DNA of 64,000 bases from Streptomyces liliiviolaceus (GTDB lineage Bacteria > Actinomycetota > Actinomycetes > Streptomycetales > Streptomycetaceae). How positions within the stretch are numbered: the first letter of the stretch is position 1; each line of letters starts with the position of its first letter. A program made the translations under genes and the position numbers. Under the pieces are notes generated by a model. It was not told the origin of the DNA and searched no databases. It saw nothing but the letters and a program-made list of their open reading frames with translations. The stretch spans positions 806,001 to 870,000 of the forward strand of contig NZ_JAGPYQ010000001.1 in the NCBI RefSeq assembly GCF_018070025.1, written 5' to 3'. Shown piece by piece: positions 24,707-33,434 of the stretch.

Positions 24707-25046
24707 TTGCCTGCCACCTCCCCGTACGCGGCCGCGCTTCCAGCCACCGCTCCAGCCGCAGCTTCAGCCACTGCGCAGCGTCTCACCACCGAACCGATCC
24801 GGCGGTACGCACCCCGATTCTTCCTGTCCTGCGCTCCGGTTGCGAACCCGGGACCCATTCGGGATGTCTCCCACCATTCCCGGGCAAAAAGCCCGCCGCC
24901 GCCTTGATTTTCAACGTCGGCCGGGGCTTTTCGGTGCCTTTCAGAGCTTCCCGCACGGGTTTCGGCCCTGGAGCATCGTCTATTTCAGCGGCGCAGAAAC
25001 CTGAAATTCCGCGCTGGAGCATGACTCGTCCCCCATCGTGGACGCC
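24707..25046. other. Intergenic region upstream of afsK
   Basis: About 340 bp between afsK and the VOC gene, both leftward. It is somewhat richer in A+T around 24900-25010. It presumably contains the afsK promoter, but I find no convincing -35/-10 pair, repeat or ORF. Confidence 0.5.
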
Positions 25047-25934
25047 TCATCCGCCGTCGCGGCGCTGCAGCAGCGCGAACGACGCCCCCTGATTATCACT
25101 GACGACGGCCACCCGTCCGTACGAGGTGTCGAAGGGCGGCGCCTGGACCCGGCCGCCGAGCCTCGCCACCGCGCCGAGCGCCGCCTCGCAGTCCTGGACC
25201 CCGAAGTGCACGAGGAAATGGGGCGGCATCTCGGCGGGATAGACGTCGGAGATGTGGGCGCGGCCGAATTCCCGGGTGACGCCCGGCCCGAAGAGGGCCT
25301 CGCGGAAGAGACCGGGATAGAAGGCGTCGGCGGTGGCGGTGTCCCGTGAGTACAGCTCGACCCAGCTGAAGGTGCCCGTCCCGCGGCTGCCGCCGAAGCC
25401 GGGGTGCGTACCGGCCTCCCAGAGCCCGAAGACCGCGCCCTCGGGGTCGGCGGCGAGGGCCCCGATCCCGTACGGGCCCACCGGCACGGGGGTCGTGACG
25501 ATCTGGCCGCCCCCCTTGCGGATGCGGTCGGCCATGTCGTGGGCGTCCGGGGTGGCGAACCAGACCGTCCAGACGGTGGGCATCCGCCCGTCCCGCTTCG
25601 GTACGAGGGCCGCGACGGGTTCCCCGCCGAGCCGCGCCCGCACGGCGCCCGCGTACGGACTGTCGGCCCACTGCGCGGCCTCGGCCTCGGCCCTGGTACC
25701 TGCCCTGGTCCCGGCCCCTGCCTCGGCCCCTGCCTCGGAGGGTGCGGCGCCCTCCGAGGGACCGGCGGGGTCCGTGAGGTCCGTGAGGTCCGCAGGGTCC
25801 GCAGGGTCCGCGGAGTCGAAGGTCCAGCCGAACAGTCCGCCGTAGAAACGCTTGCCCGCCTCGACGTCCGGCAGCTGGGCGTCGATCCAGCAGGGGACGC
25901 CCTCGGCGAACGCGGCAGAGTCAGATCCAGCCAT
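25047..25934 (-). CDS. Tandem VOC (glyoxalase/bleomycin-resistance fold) protein
   Basis: 295 aa with two VOC modules. Module one starts VPCWIDAQLPDVEAGKRFYGGLFGWTF and module two GTGTFSWVELYSRDTATADAFYPGLF, each the beta-alpha-beta-beta-beta start of the fold. Residues about 42-90 are a low-complexity Asp/Pro/Ala/Thr and Gly/Ala stretch (DPADPADLTDLTDPAG), encoded by tandem 9-bp repeats that interrupt module one. Such proteins act as small-molecule dioxygenases, lyases or binding proteins; no specific activity can be assigned. It lies between afsK and a divergent TetR gene. Confidence 0.82.
   Translation of the reverse strand: MAGSDSAAFAEGVPCWIDAQLPDVEAGKRFYGGLFGWTFDSADPADPADLTDLTDPAGPSEGAAPSEAGAEAGAGTRAGTRAEAEAAQWADSPYAGAVRARLGGEPVAALVPKRDGRMPTVWTVWFATPDAHDMADRIRKGGGQIVTTPVPVGPYGIGALAADPEGAVFGLWEAGTHPGFGGSRGTGTFSWVELYSRDTATADAFYPGLFREALFGPGVTREFGRAHISDVYPAEMPPHFLVHFGVQDCEAALGAVARLGGRVQAPPFDTSYGRVAVVSDNQGASFALLQRRDGG
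25768..25815. repeat. In-frame 9-bp tandem repeats within VOC gene
   Basis: About five units of GGTCCGTGA / GGTCCGCAG encoding an Asp-(Leu/Pro)-(Thr/Ala) pattern. The 9-bp period keeps the frame, so copy-number change would alter only linker length. Confidence 0.8.
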
Positions 25935-26050
25935 GCGGCCAAGCTAACGGCGTTCCGCCGATCCCGCAGAGCGGGCGGCTCCACCGCTCCGCAGGTCGGT
26001 GCACCCCATTTGCAGTCGGCCGAATCGCGCTCCGATCACCCCTCGGTAAG

Positions 26051-26065
26051 CTGACGGCATGACAG
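26051..26065. promoter_or_regulatory. Degenerate regulon palindrome over TetR start codon
   Basis: CTGACGGCATGACAG matches CTGACGnnnCGTCAG at 10 of 12 fixed positions and overlaps the ATG of the TetR gene. If bound it would permit autorepression; it is the weakest site listed. Confidence 0.3.
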
Positions 26066-26706
26066 GACAAGTGCGTACCGTCGACGGCCGTGTGGCCGGT
26101 CGGCGCGGGCAGGCGACGCGGCAGAAGCTGCTCGACTGCCTCAGCGAGATGCTCAGCTCCTCGCCCTACCGCGACGTCAAAGTCATCGACGTCGCCCGGA
26201 AGGCGGGCACTTCACCGGCGACCTTCTACCAGTACTTCCCGGACGTCGAAGGCGCCGTCCTGGAGATCGCCGAGCAAATGGCGGCCGAGGGAGCCGGGTT
26301 GACCGAGGTCCTCGAAGGACGCTCCTGGGTCGGCAAGGCGGGCTGGCAGACCGCGCAGGAACTCGTGGACGGATTCCTTGAGTTCTGGCGCAAAAACGAT
26401 GCCATCCTCCGGGTCGTCGACCTGGGCGCCGCCGAGGGCGACAAACGCTTCTACAAGATCCGTATGAAGATCCTCAACTCCGTGAACAACTCCCTCACGG
26501 ACACGGTCAAGGAGCTCCAGGCCAAGGGCAAGGTCGACAAGGACGTCAACCCCGCGGCCATGGCGGGCTCCCTCGTGGCGATGCTCGCGGCGGTGGCCTC
26601 GCACCAGAAGGGCTTCCAGACGTGGGGCGTCAAGCAGGCTGAACTGAAGCCGAACCTGGCGCTGCTGGTGCACCTGGGTGTCACGGGCAAGAAGCCGACC
26701 AAGTAG
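26059..26706 (+). CDS. TetR-family transcriptional regulator beside afsK
   Basis: 215 aa. The N-terminal TetR helix-turn-helix is at about 20-66 (RQKLLDCLSEMLSS..YRDVKVIDVARKAGTSPATFYQYFPDVEGAV). The ligand-binding domain is entirely helical. A TetR gene next to afsK is a familiar arrangement in Streptomyces. No strong ribosome binding site is visible (GCTGACGGC precedes the ATG), and a degenerate copy of the regulon palindrome covers the start codon. It is the best local candidate for the regulator of the CTGACGnnnCGTCAG sites, by inference only; an afsK-linked role unrelated to catabolism is equally possible. Confidence 0.9.
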   Translation: MTGQVRTVDGRVAGRRGQATRQKLLDCLSEMLSSSPYRDVKVIDVARKAGTSPATFYQYFPDVEGAVLEIAEQMAAEGAGLTEVLEGRSWVGKAGWQTAQELVDGFLEFWRKNDAILRVVDLGAAEGDKRFYKIRMKILNSVNNSLTDTVKELQAKGKVDKDVNPAAMAGSLVAMLAAVASHQKGFQTWGVKQAELKPNLALLVHLGVTGKKPTK

Positions 26707-26767
26707 GCCGCCCAGACATTCCGCACGTTCCCGGCTCGCCGCTTCCAGGCACACGTCCTGTCACACG

Positions 26768-26809
26768 GGCGGCAGTTCACCCCGGAAGATTCCCCGGTGG
26801 ACTGCCGCC
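26768..26809. terminator. Terminator between convergent TetR and reductase genes
   Basis: GGCGGCAGTTCACC (26768-26781) pairs with GGTGGACTGCCGCC (26796-26809) with a single G-U type mismatch, loop 14 nt. It serves both converging genes. Confidence 0.75.
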
Positions 26810-26909
26810 TGTCGCGCTCCCGGGACCGGGTCCAGGTCCAGGCCCGCACCCGTCATCTCCGCACGAGCCCTTCACCTCCGTACGAGCCCGTCATATCCTC
26901 ATAAGCCCG

Positions 26910-27458
26910 TCATCTCCGCACGATCCGGAACAGCCGGATCTCCCGCTCCACCCGCGCCTGGTACGTCGCGTACGGCGGCCAGAACTCCAGCAGCGCCCGC
27001 CACACCGCGTCCCGTTCCGCACCGGCCAGCAGACGGGCGGTCACCGGGATGTCCCGGCCCTTCCAGTTGATCTCCGCGTCCGGGTGCGCGAGCAGATTGG
27101 CGGTCCAGGCGGGATGGTCCGTACGCCCGAAGTTGGACCCGATGAGAATCCAGCTCCCGACGGCACCCTCGCCCCCGCCCTCACCCCCGGCCCCGCCCTC
27201 GACCGCGTCCTCCCTGGTACGCGTCTCCGGCATGCAGGCCAGCGGCGTACGCCTGGGCAGCCCGCTCCTCGCGCCCCGCGCCGTGAGGATGACACCGGGC
27301 AGCATCTGAGCGCTGAGCAGCACCTTTCCGCGCGTGAGCCGGTGCACCGCGCGGTCCAGCGCCGGCACGACGTGCGGTGCGACCTTCGCGAAACCGCGGG
27401 TAGAGGACACCTTCTGCACCAGCCGCACCCCGGGCCGCCGGGACGGGGACACGGTCAT
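26910..27458 (-). CDS. F420-dependent nitroreductase-fold (Ddn/DUF385) oxidoreductase
   Basis: 182 aa. It has VLLSAQMLPGVILTARGARSGLPRRTPLAC, then WILIGSNFGRTDHPAWTANLLAHPDAEINW and a C-terminal FWPPYATYQARVEREIRLFRIVRR. These are the signature blocks of deazaflavin (F420)-dependent nitroreductase-family proteins. A Gly/Glu-rich insertion of about 14 residues (EGGAGGEGGGEG) precedes the second block. Its ATG overlaps the stop of the upstream acyl-CoA dehydrogenase gene (TGATG), so the two are translationally coupled and the reductase likely works on the same substrate class. Confidence 0.87.
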   Translation of the reverse strand: MTVSPSRRPGVRLVQKVSSTRGFAKVAPHVVPALDRAVHRLTRGKVLLSAQMLPGVILTARGARSGLPRRTPLACMPETRTREDAVEGGAGGEGGGEGAVGSWILIGSNFGRTDHPAWTANLLAHPDAEINWKGRDIPVTARLLAGAERDAVWRALLEFWPPYATYQARVEREIRLFRIVRR

Positions 27459-28657
27459 CAGACCGCCACCTCCCCGCCGCCGAAGAGCCGTGCCTCCTGC
27501 GCCGCGTACGCGCGCAGCCGGTGCACCGGCCCGAAGAGCAGTTCGTCACCGGCCGCCCGCTTGAAGTACAGATGCGCCTCGTGCTCCCAGGTGAACCCGA
27601 TCCCGCCGTGCAGCTGAACGGCCTCGGAGGCGCAGACGCGCAGCGCCTCCAGAGCCTGCGCGAGCGCGAGTCCGCCGACCCGCTCCCGGCCCTCGACGGT
27701 CGCCCAGGCCGCGTAGTAGGCGGCGGAGCGCGCGCCCTGGACCTGTACGTACAGATCGGCCAGCCGGTGCTTCACCGCCTGGAACGACCCGATCGCCCGC
27801 CCGAACTGCTCACGCTGCTTGACGTACTCCACGGTCCGTTCCAGTACGCGGTCGGCGCCGCCGACGGCCTCCGCGGCGAGGACGGCGGCGGCCGAGTCCC
27901 CCACGCGCACGAGGACACCGCCGACGTCCGCGCCGTCCCCGTCCCCGTCCCCCAGCAACTCGGCTTCCACATCCCGCAATTGGATGCGGCTCTGCGAACG
28001 GGTCTCGTCGAGGGAGGTCTGCCGTACGCGGGTCACCCCCTCCCGTACGAGCTCCCGCACAAGGAAGAAGAGGGTGCGCGGGCGGGCGAAGCCGCCGGTG
28101 TGCGCGGCGACGACCAGCAGGTCGGCGCTGTGCCCGTCGAGCACCTGGTCGGCCTGCCCGTACAGCCGCCACCCGCCGTCGGCCCGCCGCGCCTGTACAC
28201 CGCCGGCCCGTCCGCCGCCCGCCCAGTCGCCGCGGTTGCCGCCGGTCAGGCCGAGGGCGGTGGTCAGCGCCGCCCCCGGTACGACGAGGGCGGCGGTGAG
28301 TTCACCGGAGGCGATACGGGGCAGCAGCGCGGCGCGCTGGTCCGCGCTGCCGAGGCCGAGCACGAGGGGCGCGCCGAGCACGGCGGTGGCGAGGAGGGGC
28401 GACGGGGCGAGGGCACGCCCCATCTCCTCCGCCGCGAGGGCGAGTTCGGACGTCGTGCACCCCACTCCCCCGTACGCCTCGGGGAGGGCGAGGCCGGGCA
28501 GGCCGAGCTGCTGGGCGAGGGCCTCCCAGAGGCCGGGGTCGTAGCCGTCCGCGGTCCGCACCGCGGACCTGACCTCCTCCGGGCCACAGCGTTTGAGGAG
28601 CAGCTCACGGAGGGTGCGGCGGATCTCGTCCTGTTCCGCGGTGAAGGTGGCGTCCAT
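27458..28657 (-). CDS. Acyl-CoA dehydrogenase
   Basis: 399 aa FadE-type flavoprotein. It has LPEAYGGVGCTTSELALAAEEMGRALAP (N-terminal domain end), VKQREQFGRAIGSFQAVKHRLADLYVQ and QLHGGIGFTWEHEAHLYFKRA (C-terminal helical domain). The middle beta domain is Gly-rich and degenerate, as in one subunit of heteromeric steroid-type dehydrogenases. GGGGAGGAG precedes the ATG at 28657. A regulon palindrome lies 47 bp upstream, opposite the divergent Ltp gene. It probably introduces a double bond into the pathway acyl-CoA, perhaps paired with another FadE encoded elsewhere in the regulon. Confidence 0.87.
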   Translation of the reverse strand: MDATFTAEQDEIRRTLRELLLKRCGPEEVRSAVRTADGYDPGLWEALAQQLGLPGLALPEAYGGVGCTTSELALAAEEMGRALAPSPLLATAVLGAPLVLGLGSADQRAALLPRIASGELTAALVVPGAALTTALGLTGGNRGDWAGGGRAGGVQARRADGGWRLYGQADQVLDGHSADLLVVAAHTGGFARPRTLFFLVRELVREGVTRVRQTSLDETRSQSRIQLRDVEAELLGDGDGDGADVGGVLVRVGDSAAAVLAAEAVGGADRVLERTVEYVKQREQFGRAIGSFQAVKHRLADLYVQVQGARSAAYYAAWATVEGRERVGGLALAQALEALRVCASEAVQLHGGIGFTWEHEAHLYFKRAAGDELLFGPVHRLRAYAAQEARLFGGGEVAV

Positions 28658-28704
28658 CGGCGGGCTCCTCCCCGGGCCGGGTGACCGGCGTCCGGTTCCC
28701 TGAT

Positions 28705-28719
28705 CTGACGGGCCGTCAT
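28705..28719. promoter_or_regulatory. Regulon palindrome CTGACGGGCCGTCAT
   Basis: 11 of 12 fixed positions. It is 47 bp upstream of the leftward acyl-CoA dehydrogenase and preceded by GAT on the plus strand. With the site at 28786 it covers the divergent region. Confidence 0.75.
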
Positions 28720-28785
28720 GTTAGAGCGGCGGCAGGCAGATGCCCAGGGTCACGACAGCACGACGCCTCCCCCATCCCTCCCTAT

Positions 28786-28800
28786 CTGATGTACCGTCAG
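28786..28800. promoter_or_regulatory. Regulon palindrome CTGATGTACCGTCAG with embedded -10
   Basis: 11 of 12 fixed positions, extended as ATCTGATG..CGTCAGAT. It contains TACCGT (28792-28797), a good -10, and ends 5 nt before the Ltp start codon. No Shine-Dalgarno sequence fits in between, so the transcript is probably leaderless. Confidence 0.75.
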
Positions 28801-28805
28801 ATCCC

Positions 28806-29981
28806 ATGACGACCCCGTCCGGGAACCGCAAGGTGGCAGTTGTCGGTGTGGCCCTCTCCGACTGCGGGCGCGTGGACGGGGCGACGCCGTACGCGCTGCA
28901 CGCCCAGGCCGCGCGCAGGGCCCTGGCCGACTCGGGCCTGGACCGCTCGGTGATCGACGGCTTCGCCTCGGCGGGCCTCGGCACGCTGGCGCCGGTCGAG
29001 GTGGCGGAGTACCTGGGTCTGCGCCCGACCTGGGTGGACTCCACGTCCGTCGGCGGCTCGACGTGGGAGGTCATGGCGGCGCACGCGGCCGACGCGATAG
29101 CCGCGGGCCACGCCAACGCCGTCCTGCTGGTGTACGGGTCCACCGCCCGCGCGGACATCAGGGCGGGCCGCCGCACCGGCAACCTCTCCTTCGGCGCCCG
29201 GGGGCCGCTGCAGTTCGAGGTCCCGTACGGGCACACGCTCATCGCCAAGTACGCGATGGCCGCGCGGCGCCACATGCACGAGTACGGCACCACGCTGGAG
29301 CAGTTGGCGTCGGTGGCGGTGCAGGCGCGGCAGAACGCGGCGCTCAATCCCGACGCGATGTTCCGCGACCCGATCACGGTGGACGACGTCCTGTCGGGGC
29401 CGATGATCGCGGACCCCTTCACCAAGCTGCACTGCTGCCTGCGGTCGGACGGCGGGGCGGCGGTCCTGCTGGTGGCGCAGGAGTACGTACGCGACTGCCG
29501 TACCGCTCCCGTCTGGATCCTCGGCACCGGTGAGCACGTCTCGCACACGACGATGTCCGAATGGCCGGACTTCACGGTGTCGCCGGCTGCGGTGAGCGGA
29601 CGGATCGCGTTCGAACGGGCGGGAGTCCGGCCCGGTGACATAGACGTGGCGCAGATCTACGACGCTTTCACGTACATGACGCTCGTGACCCTGGAGGATC
29701 TCGGCTTCTGCGCGAAGGGGGAGGGGGGTGCGTTCGTGGAGAAGGGGCGGTTGAGGGTGGAGGGAGGGGAGTTGCCGGTCAACACGGACGGGGGCGGCCT
29801 CTCGGGCCAGCATCCCGGGATGCGCGGCCTGTTCCTCCTGGTGGAGGCGGTACGACAACTCCGCGGCGAGGCGGGACCCCGCCAGACCCACCGCCCCGAC
29901 GACACCCTGCCCGAACTGGGCGTGGTGTCGGGGACGGGGGGTTGGTTCTGCTCGGCGGGGACGGTGGTTTTGGGGCGGTAG
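28806..29981 (+). CDS. Lipid-transfer-protein / thiolase-like protein, second copy
   Basis: 391 aa paralogue of the Ltp at 19582. It has KVAVVGVALSDCGRVDG at the start, VGGSTWEVMAAHAADAIAAGHANAVLLVYGS, the diagnostic QIYDAFTYMTLVTLEDLGFCAKGEGG, and NTDGGGLSGQHPGMRG. Start ATG at 28806 lies 5 nt after an operator that contains a -10. No DUF35 gene follows directly; the nearest free DUF35 is at 37048. The role is probably aldol cleavage or thiolysis in side-chain degradation. It ends before a large repeat array, so it is likely monocistronic. Confidence 0.86.
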   Translation: MTTPSGNRKVAVVGVALSDCGRVDGATPYALHAQAARRALADSGLDRSVIDGFASAGLGTLAPVEVAEYLGLRPTWVDSTSVGGSTWEVMAAHAADAIAAGHANAVLLVYGSTARADIRAGRRTGNLSFGARGPLQFEVPYGHTLIAKYAMAARRHMHEYGTTLEQLASVAVQARQNAALNPDAMFRDPITVDDVLSGPMIADPFTKLHCCLRSDGGAAVLLVAQEYVRDCRTAPVWILGTGEHVSHTTMSEWPDFTVSPAAVSGRIAFERAGVRPGDIDVAQIYDAFTYMTLVTLEDLGFCAKGEGGAFVEKGRLRVEGGELPVNTDGGGLSGQHPGMRGLFLLVEAVRQLRGEAGPRQTHRPDDTLPELGVVSGTGGWFCSAGTVVLGR

Positions 29982-29984
29982 GGG

Positions 29985-30625
29985 GTGGGGGGGTCCGGCC
30001 GGTTGTCGGGTGCGGGCCGGTGGGGGGCTGGTCGCGCCGTTCCCCGCGCCCCTGTGGGGCGGGGCGGCTCCGACCGGTTACCGAGTGCGGGCCGGCGGGG
30101 GCTCGTCGCGCAGTTCCTCGCGCCCCATAGGGGCGGGGCGGTGGGGGTTACCCGCACCGTTCCCCGCACCCCTGACGGGGTGGGCGGCTGCGGCCGGTTA
30201 TTGCGTGCCGGTCCGTCGTGGCTGGGCGCGCAGTTCCCCGCGCCCCTGAAAAGCGGGGCTGCGCCCCGGCTTTTGTCTTTGGGGGCGCGAGGAACGGCGC
30301 GAGCAACCCCCACCGACCCGCGGCCAACAACCGGCCGCAGCCACCCCGCCCCTCGGGGGCGCGGGGAACTGCGCGATCAGCCCCCACCGGCCAGCGCAGG
30401 CCATGGACCCGCGGGCCCCTTTCGCCCCTCAGGGGCGCGCGCGGGGAGCCGCGTGATCAGCCACGACGGGGCTGCGGTCAAAGACCCGGCCGGCACCCCC
30501 ACCCACCCCAGGGGCGCGGGGAACTGCGCGAACGGCCCCCACCGGCCCGCACTCGGTAACCGGCCGGAGCCACCCCGCCCCTCAGGGGCGCGGGGAACTG
30601 CGCGATCAGCCCCCACCGGACCCGC
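29985..30625. repeat. Interspersed-repeat array, nine copies (four reverse, five forward)
   Basis: About 640 bp of tandemly dispersed GGGGCGCGGGGAACTGCGCG elements spaced 60-80 bp. The first four are reverse, the last five forward, with the switch at the hairpin 30249-30274. It is the largest array in the window and lies between two rightward genes. ORFs called through it are repeats read in frame, not genes. Confidence 0.88.
30249..30274. terminator. Bidirectional terminator at centre of repeat array
   Basis: AAAAGCGGGGC - TGC - GCCCCGGCTTTT, nearly identical to the hairpin at 22098-22123 and likewise at the point where repeat orientation flips. It is expected to end transcription of the Ltp gene. 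Confidence 0.8.
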
Positions 30626-30868
30626 AGACGAACATAACGGTCCAAACAACCCCACCACACACCAAGCAACCCGCACCCCCAAAGACGTACGGGAGTAGAA
30701 AAGTTGGCTGCGGGGAGATTGACACGCGTGGGGATACAGGGGCCATCCGTGCAAGGGACGGTAGTGTGTTCGAAGGTTGAACGACCCCCCGCAGACAACG
30801 CGGTGGCGACTCCGACACACAAGCAGTCCGTCCGAGCAGCCCGCACGCGACCTCTGAAAGTGGAGCTG
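30626..30868 (+). promoter_or_regulatory. Leader/promoter region of NlpC/P60 gene
   Basis: About 240 bp after the repeat array. TTGACA at 30719-30724 and TAGTGT at 30762-30767 are present but too far apart to form one promoter. I recognise no riboswitch fold. In-frame TTG/GTG codons here could extend the hydrolase, but no ribosome binding site supports this. Confidence 0.4.
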
Positions 30869-32011
30869 ATGAACGTGTCGACCGGCGGCAGACGGCTCCG
30901 CAGTCGCGCCACCATAGCCACCCTCACCCTCACCCTCACCATCGCCATCTCCCTCATATCCGGACCGAGTTACGCAGCCCCGGGCGAACCCGACCCCGGG
31001 AGCGACCAGTCCATCGAGGACATCCGCACCGAGCTGGACGGCCTCTACCGCACGGCGGAGGTGGCCACCGAGGCGTACAACACCGCGGACGAGAAGGCCA
31101 AGAAGCAGGAGAAGCGGCTCAAGTCGCTCCGCAAGGGCCTGACCCGCGCCGAGAACCGCGTGGACGACCTGCACGACCTCGGCGGCGCGGCAGCCCGGAC
31201 GCAGTACCGCGGCGGCGACCTCGCCGCCACCGGCATCCAGTTGCTGCTGGGCGACCACCCCGAACAGGCCCTGAACGAGGCGTCCCAGGCCCGTCAGGCC
31301 ATGCGGGGCCTGGCCAACGTCTCCGAGTCCCAGAAGACCGCCCGCGCGGAACTGAGCCGGCAGACCGACTCCGCCGAGAAGGAACTGCGGAAGCTGAAGA
31401 GCAGCCGCGCGGACAAGGCCGAGGCGAAGCAGAAGATCGAGGGGAAGATCGCCGAGGCCGAGCAGATCGAGGCGGGCCTCGAAAAGGACCAGACCCGCAA
31501 GCTGGCCGCGCTGGAGAAGCAGCGGAACGAGGAGGCCGAGTCCCAGTGGACGGCCTCGGGCGGCGGCGGCACCTCGACCGGGAACGGCGGCGGAACCGGC
31601 GGCGGAGGCGGCGGGGGCAATAACGGCGGTGGCTCGATCGGCGGCGGGACGACGGCCACCGGAGCAGCCGCGAAGGCCGTCGACTTCGCGATGGCCCAGA
31701 TCGGCAAGCCGTACGGGTGGGGCGCCACGGGCCCGTCGGCGTACGACTGCTCGGGGCTCACGTCCGTGGCCTGGGCGCGCGCCGGCCACCCCATACCCCG
31801 TACGTCACAGGCGCAGTGGGCGGGGCTGACCCGCGTCAGCCTGGCGTCCGCGCGGCCCGGCGACCTGATCATCTACTTCAGCGACGCCACGCACGTGGGC
31901 ATGTACATCGGGGGCGGGAAGATCGTCCACGCCCCCCGCCCAGGACGCACGATCACGATCGCCCCGGCCGCCTCCATGGCCATCCTCGGCGTCGTCCGAC
32001 CGGGAGTATGA
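30869..32011 (+). CDS. Secreted NlpC/P60 (C40) peptidoglycan endopeptidase with coiled coil
   Basis: 380 aa from the ATG at 30869 (GTGGAG just upstream). The signal peptide is about 1-36 (TIATLTLTLTIAISLISGPSYA). A long Lys/Glu/Ala coiled coil spans about 45-225, a Gly-rich hinge follows at about 232-265, and the C-terminal NlpC/P60 domain contains the catalytic Cys in YDCSGLTSVAW and the His in THVGMYIGGGKIVHAP. This is the RipA/CwlO-like layout: the coiled coil restrains a D,L-endopeptidase that cuts stem peptides during growth or septation. Regulation is unknown. Confidence 0.9.
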   Translation: MNVSTGGRRLRSRATIATLTLTLTIAISLISGPSYAAPGEPDPGSDQSIEDIRTELDGLYRTAEVATEAYNTADEKAKKQEKRLKSLRKGLTRAENRVDDLHDLGGAAARTQYRGGDLAATGIQLLLGDHPEQALNEASQARQAMRGLANVSESQKTARAELSRQTDSAEKELRKLKSSRADKAEAKQKIEGKIAEAEQIEAGLEKDQTRKLAALEKQRNEEAESQWTASGGGGTSTGNGGGTGGGGGGGNNGGGSIGGGTTATGAAAKAVDFAMAQIGKPYGWGATGPSAYDCSGLTSVAWARAGHPIPRTSQAQWAGLTRVSLASARPGDLIIYFSDATHVGMYIGGGKIVHAPRPGRTITIAPAASMAILGVVRPGV

Positions 32012-32015
32012 GCGG

Positions 32016-32936
32016 ATGTCCCACTCGCTGACACCCCGTGACACGGGAAACCTGCCCGCGCTCGCCGCACGGCCGCTGATCCGCCTCGACGCCTACGTGG
32101 CCGAGGACGGATCGACCGTGGTCAACGGCCATCTGCTGCAGATGGGCGGCAACCACAAACCCAACGAGGCGATCCTCGACGCCATCGCCATGTTCGCCCG
32201 CACCCTGGGGGCCCCGGTGGCGGCCACCGTCATCGACCGCTCCGTGATGCAGGTGGCACGCCTGCGGGTGCATCCCGACGGGTCGAGCCGGACGATCGCC
32301 GACGAGGACGATCTGCCGCCGGGGCTCGAACGGACCGCCGCGGAGGAGGAGGCGTTCCCTCCGCTCGCCCGCGTCGAGCGGATCATCCAGCACGCGCAGC
32401 GGGAGGAACTGCATGCCGCGTTCGTGCTCGCCAGCGCGTTGCGGGAGCACCTCACGCTGCGCCGGGGGCCGGAGGACGATCTCTCGCTGGAGGCTCGGGC
32501 GATAGAGGCGTACCTCGCCCATCTGCGCGGCGACTACACGCTGTCCATCACGCTCGCGCTGACCGTCGCGCGCATCCGGTGCCGCGTCGACCTGAACCGG
32601 GCCGCGCCCGATGTGGCCCGGGCCACGGCGGCGTGGCAGCGGCTGAACGACGAGGGTCAAGTGGTCACGCGGGGGCAGGAGTTGCTCCACATGTGGGGGC
32701 GGTTGTCCGCGGAGGGGCTGTTGCTGGAGCCTGCGCACCAGGCGATGGCGCATACGGTCCGGACGCGGCTGGAGCATGGCGGGCGGGCGGTTCCGGCGGC
32801 CCCGGTCTCGGCGCCGGCCCTGCCGCCGGGTCAGGCGCCGGCCGCCCCGGACGCCCCCGAGGACAAGCCCCTCAAGCCCACGCGCAGGGGCCTGCGCCGC
32901 TTCACCCGCAAGGCGACCAGGACGCCGGCTCCTTAG
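32016..32936 (+). CDS. Conserved hypothetical protein
   Basis: 306 aa, no signal peptide or membrane helix. The N-terminal 110 residues (PLIRLDAYVAEDGSTVVNGHLLQMGGNHKPNEAI...) look alpha/beta. The middle is helical with several Arg/Leu-rich helices (ARVERIIQHAQREELHAAF, AIEAYLAHLRGDYTLSITLALTVARIR). The C-terminus is a Pro/Ala linker and basic tail (KPTRRGLRRFTRKATRTPAP). It starts 5 nt after the NlpC/P60 stop with GGGAG upstream, so it is probably co-transcribed with that gene. I do not recognise the family. Confidence 0.75.
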   Translation: MSHSLTPRDTGNLPALAARPLIRLDAYVAEDGSTVVNGHLLQMGGNHKPNEAILDAIAMFARTLGAPVAATVIDRSVMQVARLRVHPDGSSRTIADEDDLPPGLERTAAEEEAFPPLARVERIIQHAQREELHAAFVLASALREHLTLRRGPEDDLSLEARAIEAYLAHLRGDYTLSITLALTVARIRCRVDLNRAAPDVARATAAWQRLNDEGQVVTRGQELLHMWGRLSAEGLLLEPAHQAMAHTVRTRLEHGGRAVPAAPVSAPALPPGQAPAAPDAPEDKPLKPTRRGLRRFTRKATRTPAP

Positions 32937-32974
32937 GGGGCGCCCCGGCGGGGACGAGTACGCGGTTCGCCGAC

Positions 32975-33425
32975 TGCGGCCCGGCGGGGGCCGTTCGCGC
33001 AGTTCCCCGCGCCCCTGAAGGGGCGGGCCTGCTCCCCTGACCTGGGTGAACACGCAGTCCACCGGGTGCAGGCCGGTGGGGGTTGCCCGCGCAGTTCCCC
33101 GCGCCCCTCAGGCGGCAGGGGCGCGGGCAACCTCCCACCGCCCCGCCCCTTAGGGGCGCGGGGAACTGCGCGGCCAGCCACGACGGACCCGCGGTCAAAA
33201 ACCCGACCGACACCCCCACCCCCCTCAGGGGCGCGGGGAACTGCGCGGGCAACCACAACGAACCCGCAGTCAAAAACCCGGCCAACACCCCCACCCGCCC
33301 CCTCAGGGGCGCGAGGAACTGCGCGGGCAACCACCACGGACCCGCGGTCAAAAACCCGACCGACACCCCCACCCCCCCAGGGGCGCGGGGAACTGCGCGA
33401 ACGGCCCCCACCGGTCCGCAGACGA
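32975..33425. repeat. Interspersed-repeat array, two reverse then four forward copies
   Basis: Six copies fill the gap between the converging hypothetical and DHFR-like genes. Orientation flips at the 11-bp hairpin 33098-33127. No gene is present. Confidence 0.86.
33098..33127. terminator. Terminator formed by facing repeat copies
   Basis: CCCGCGCCCCT (33098-33108) and AGGGGCGCGGG (33117-33127), perfect 11-bp arms with an 8-nt loop. It is made by the junction of a reverse and a forward repeat core between converging genes. Confidence 0.75.
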
Positions 33426-33434
33426 CAACCCGGC

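Noticed and set aside
29985..30625. Possible CRISPR array
   Set aside because: Spacing is regular but units are long, vary, flip orientation, and the intervening sequence is also repetitive; no cas genes.
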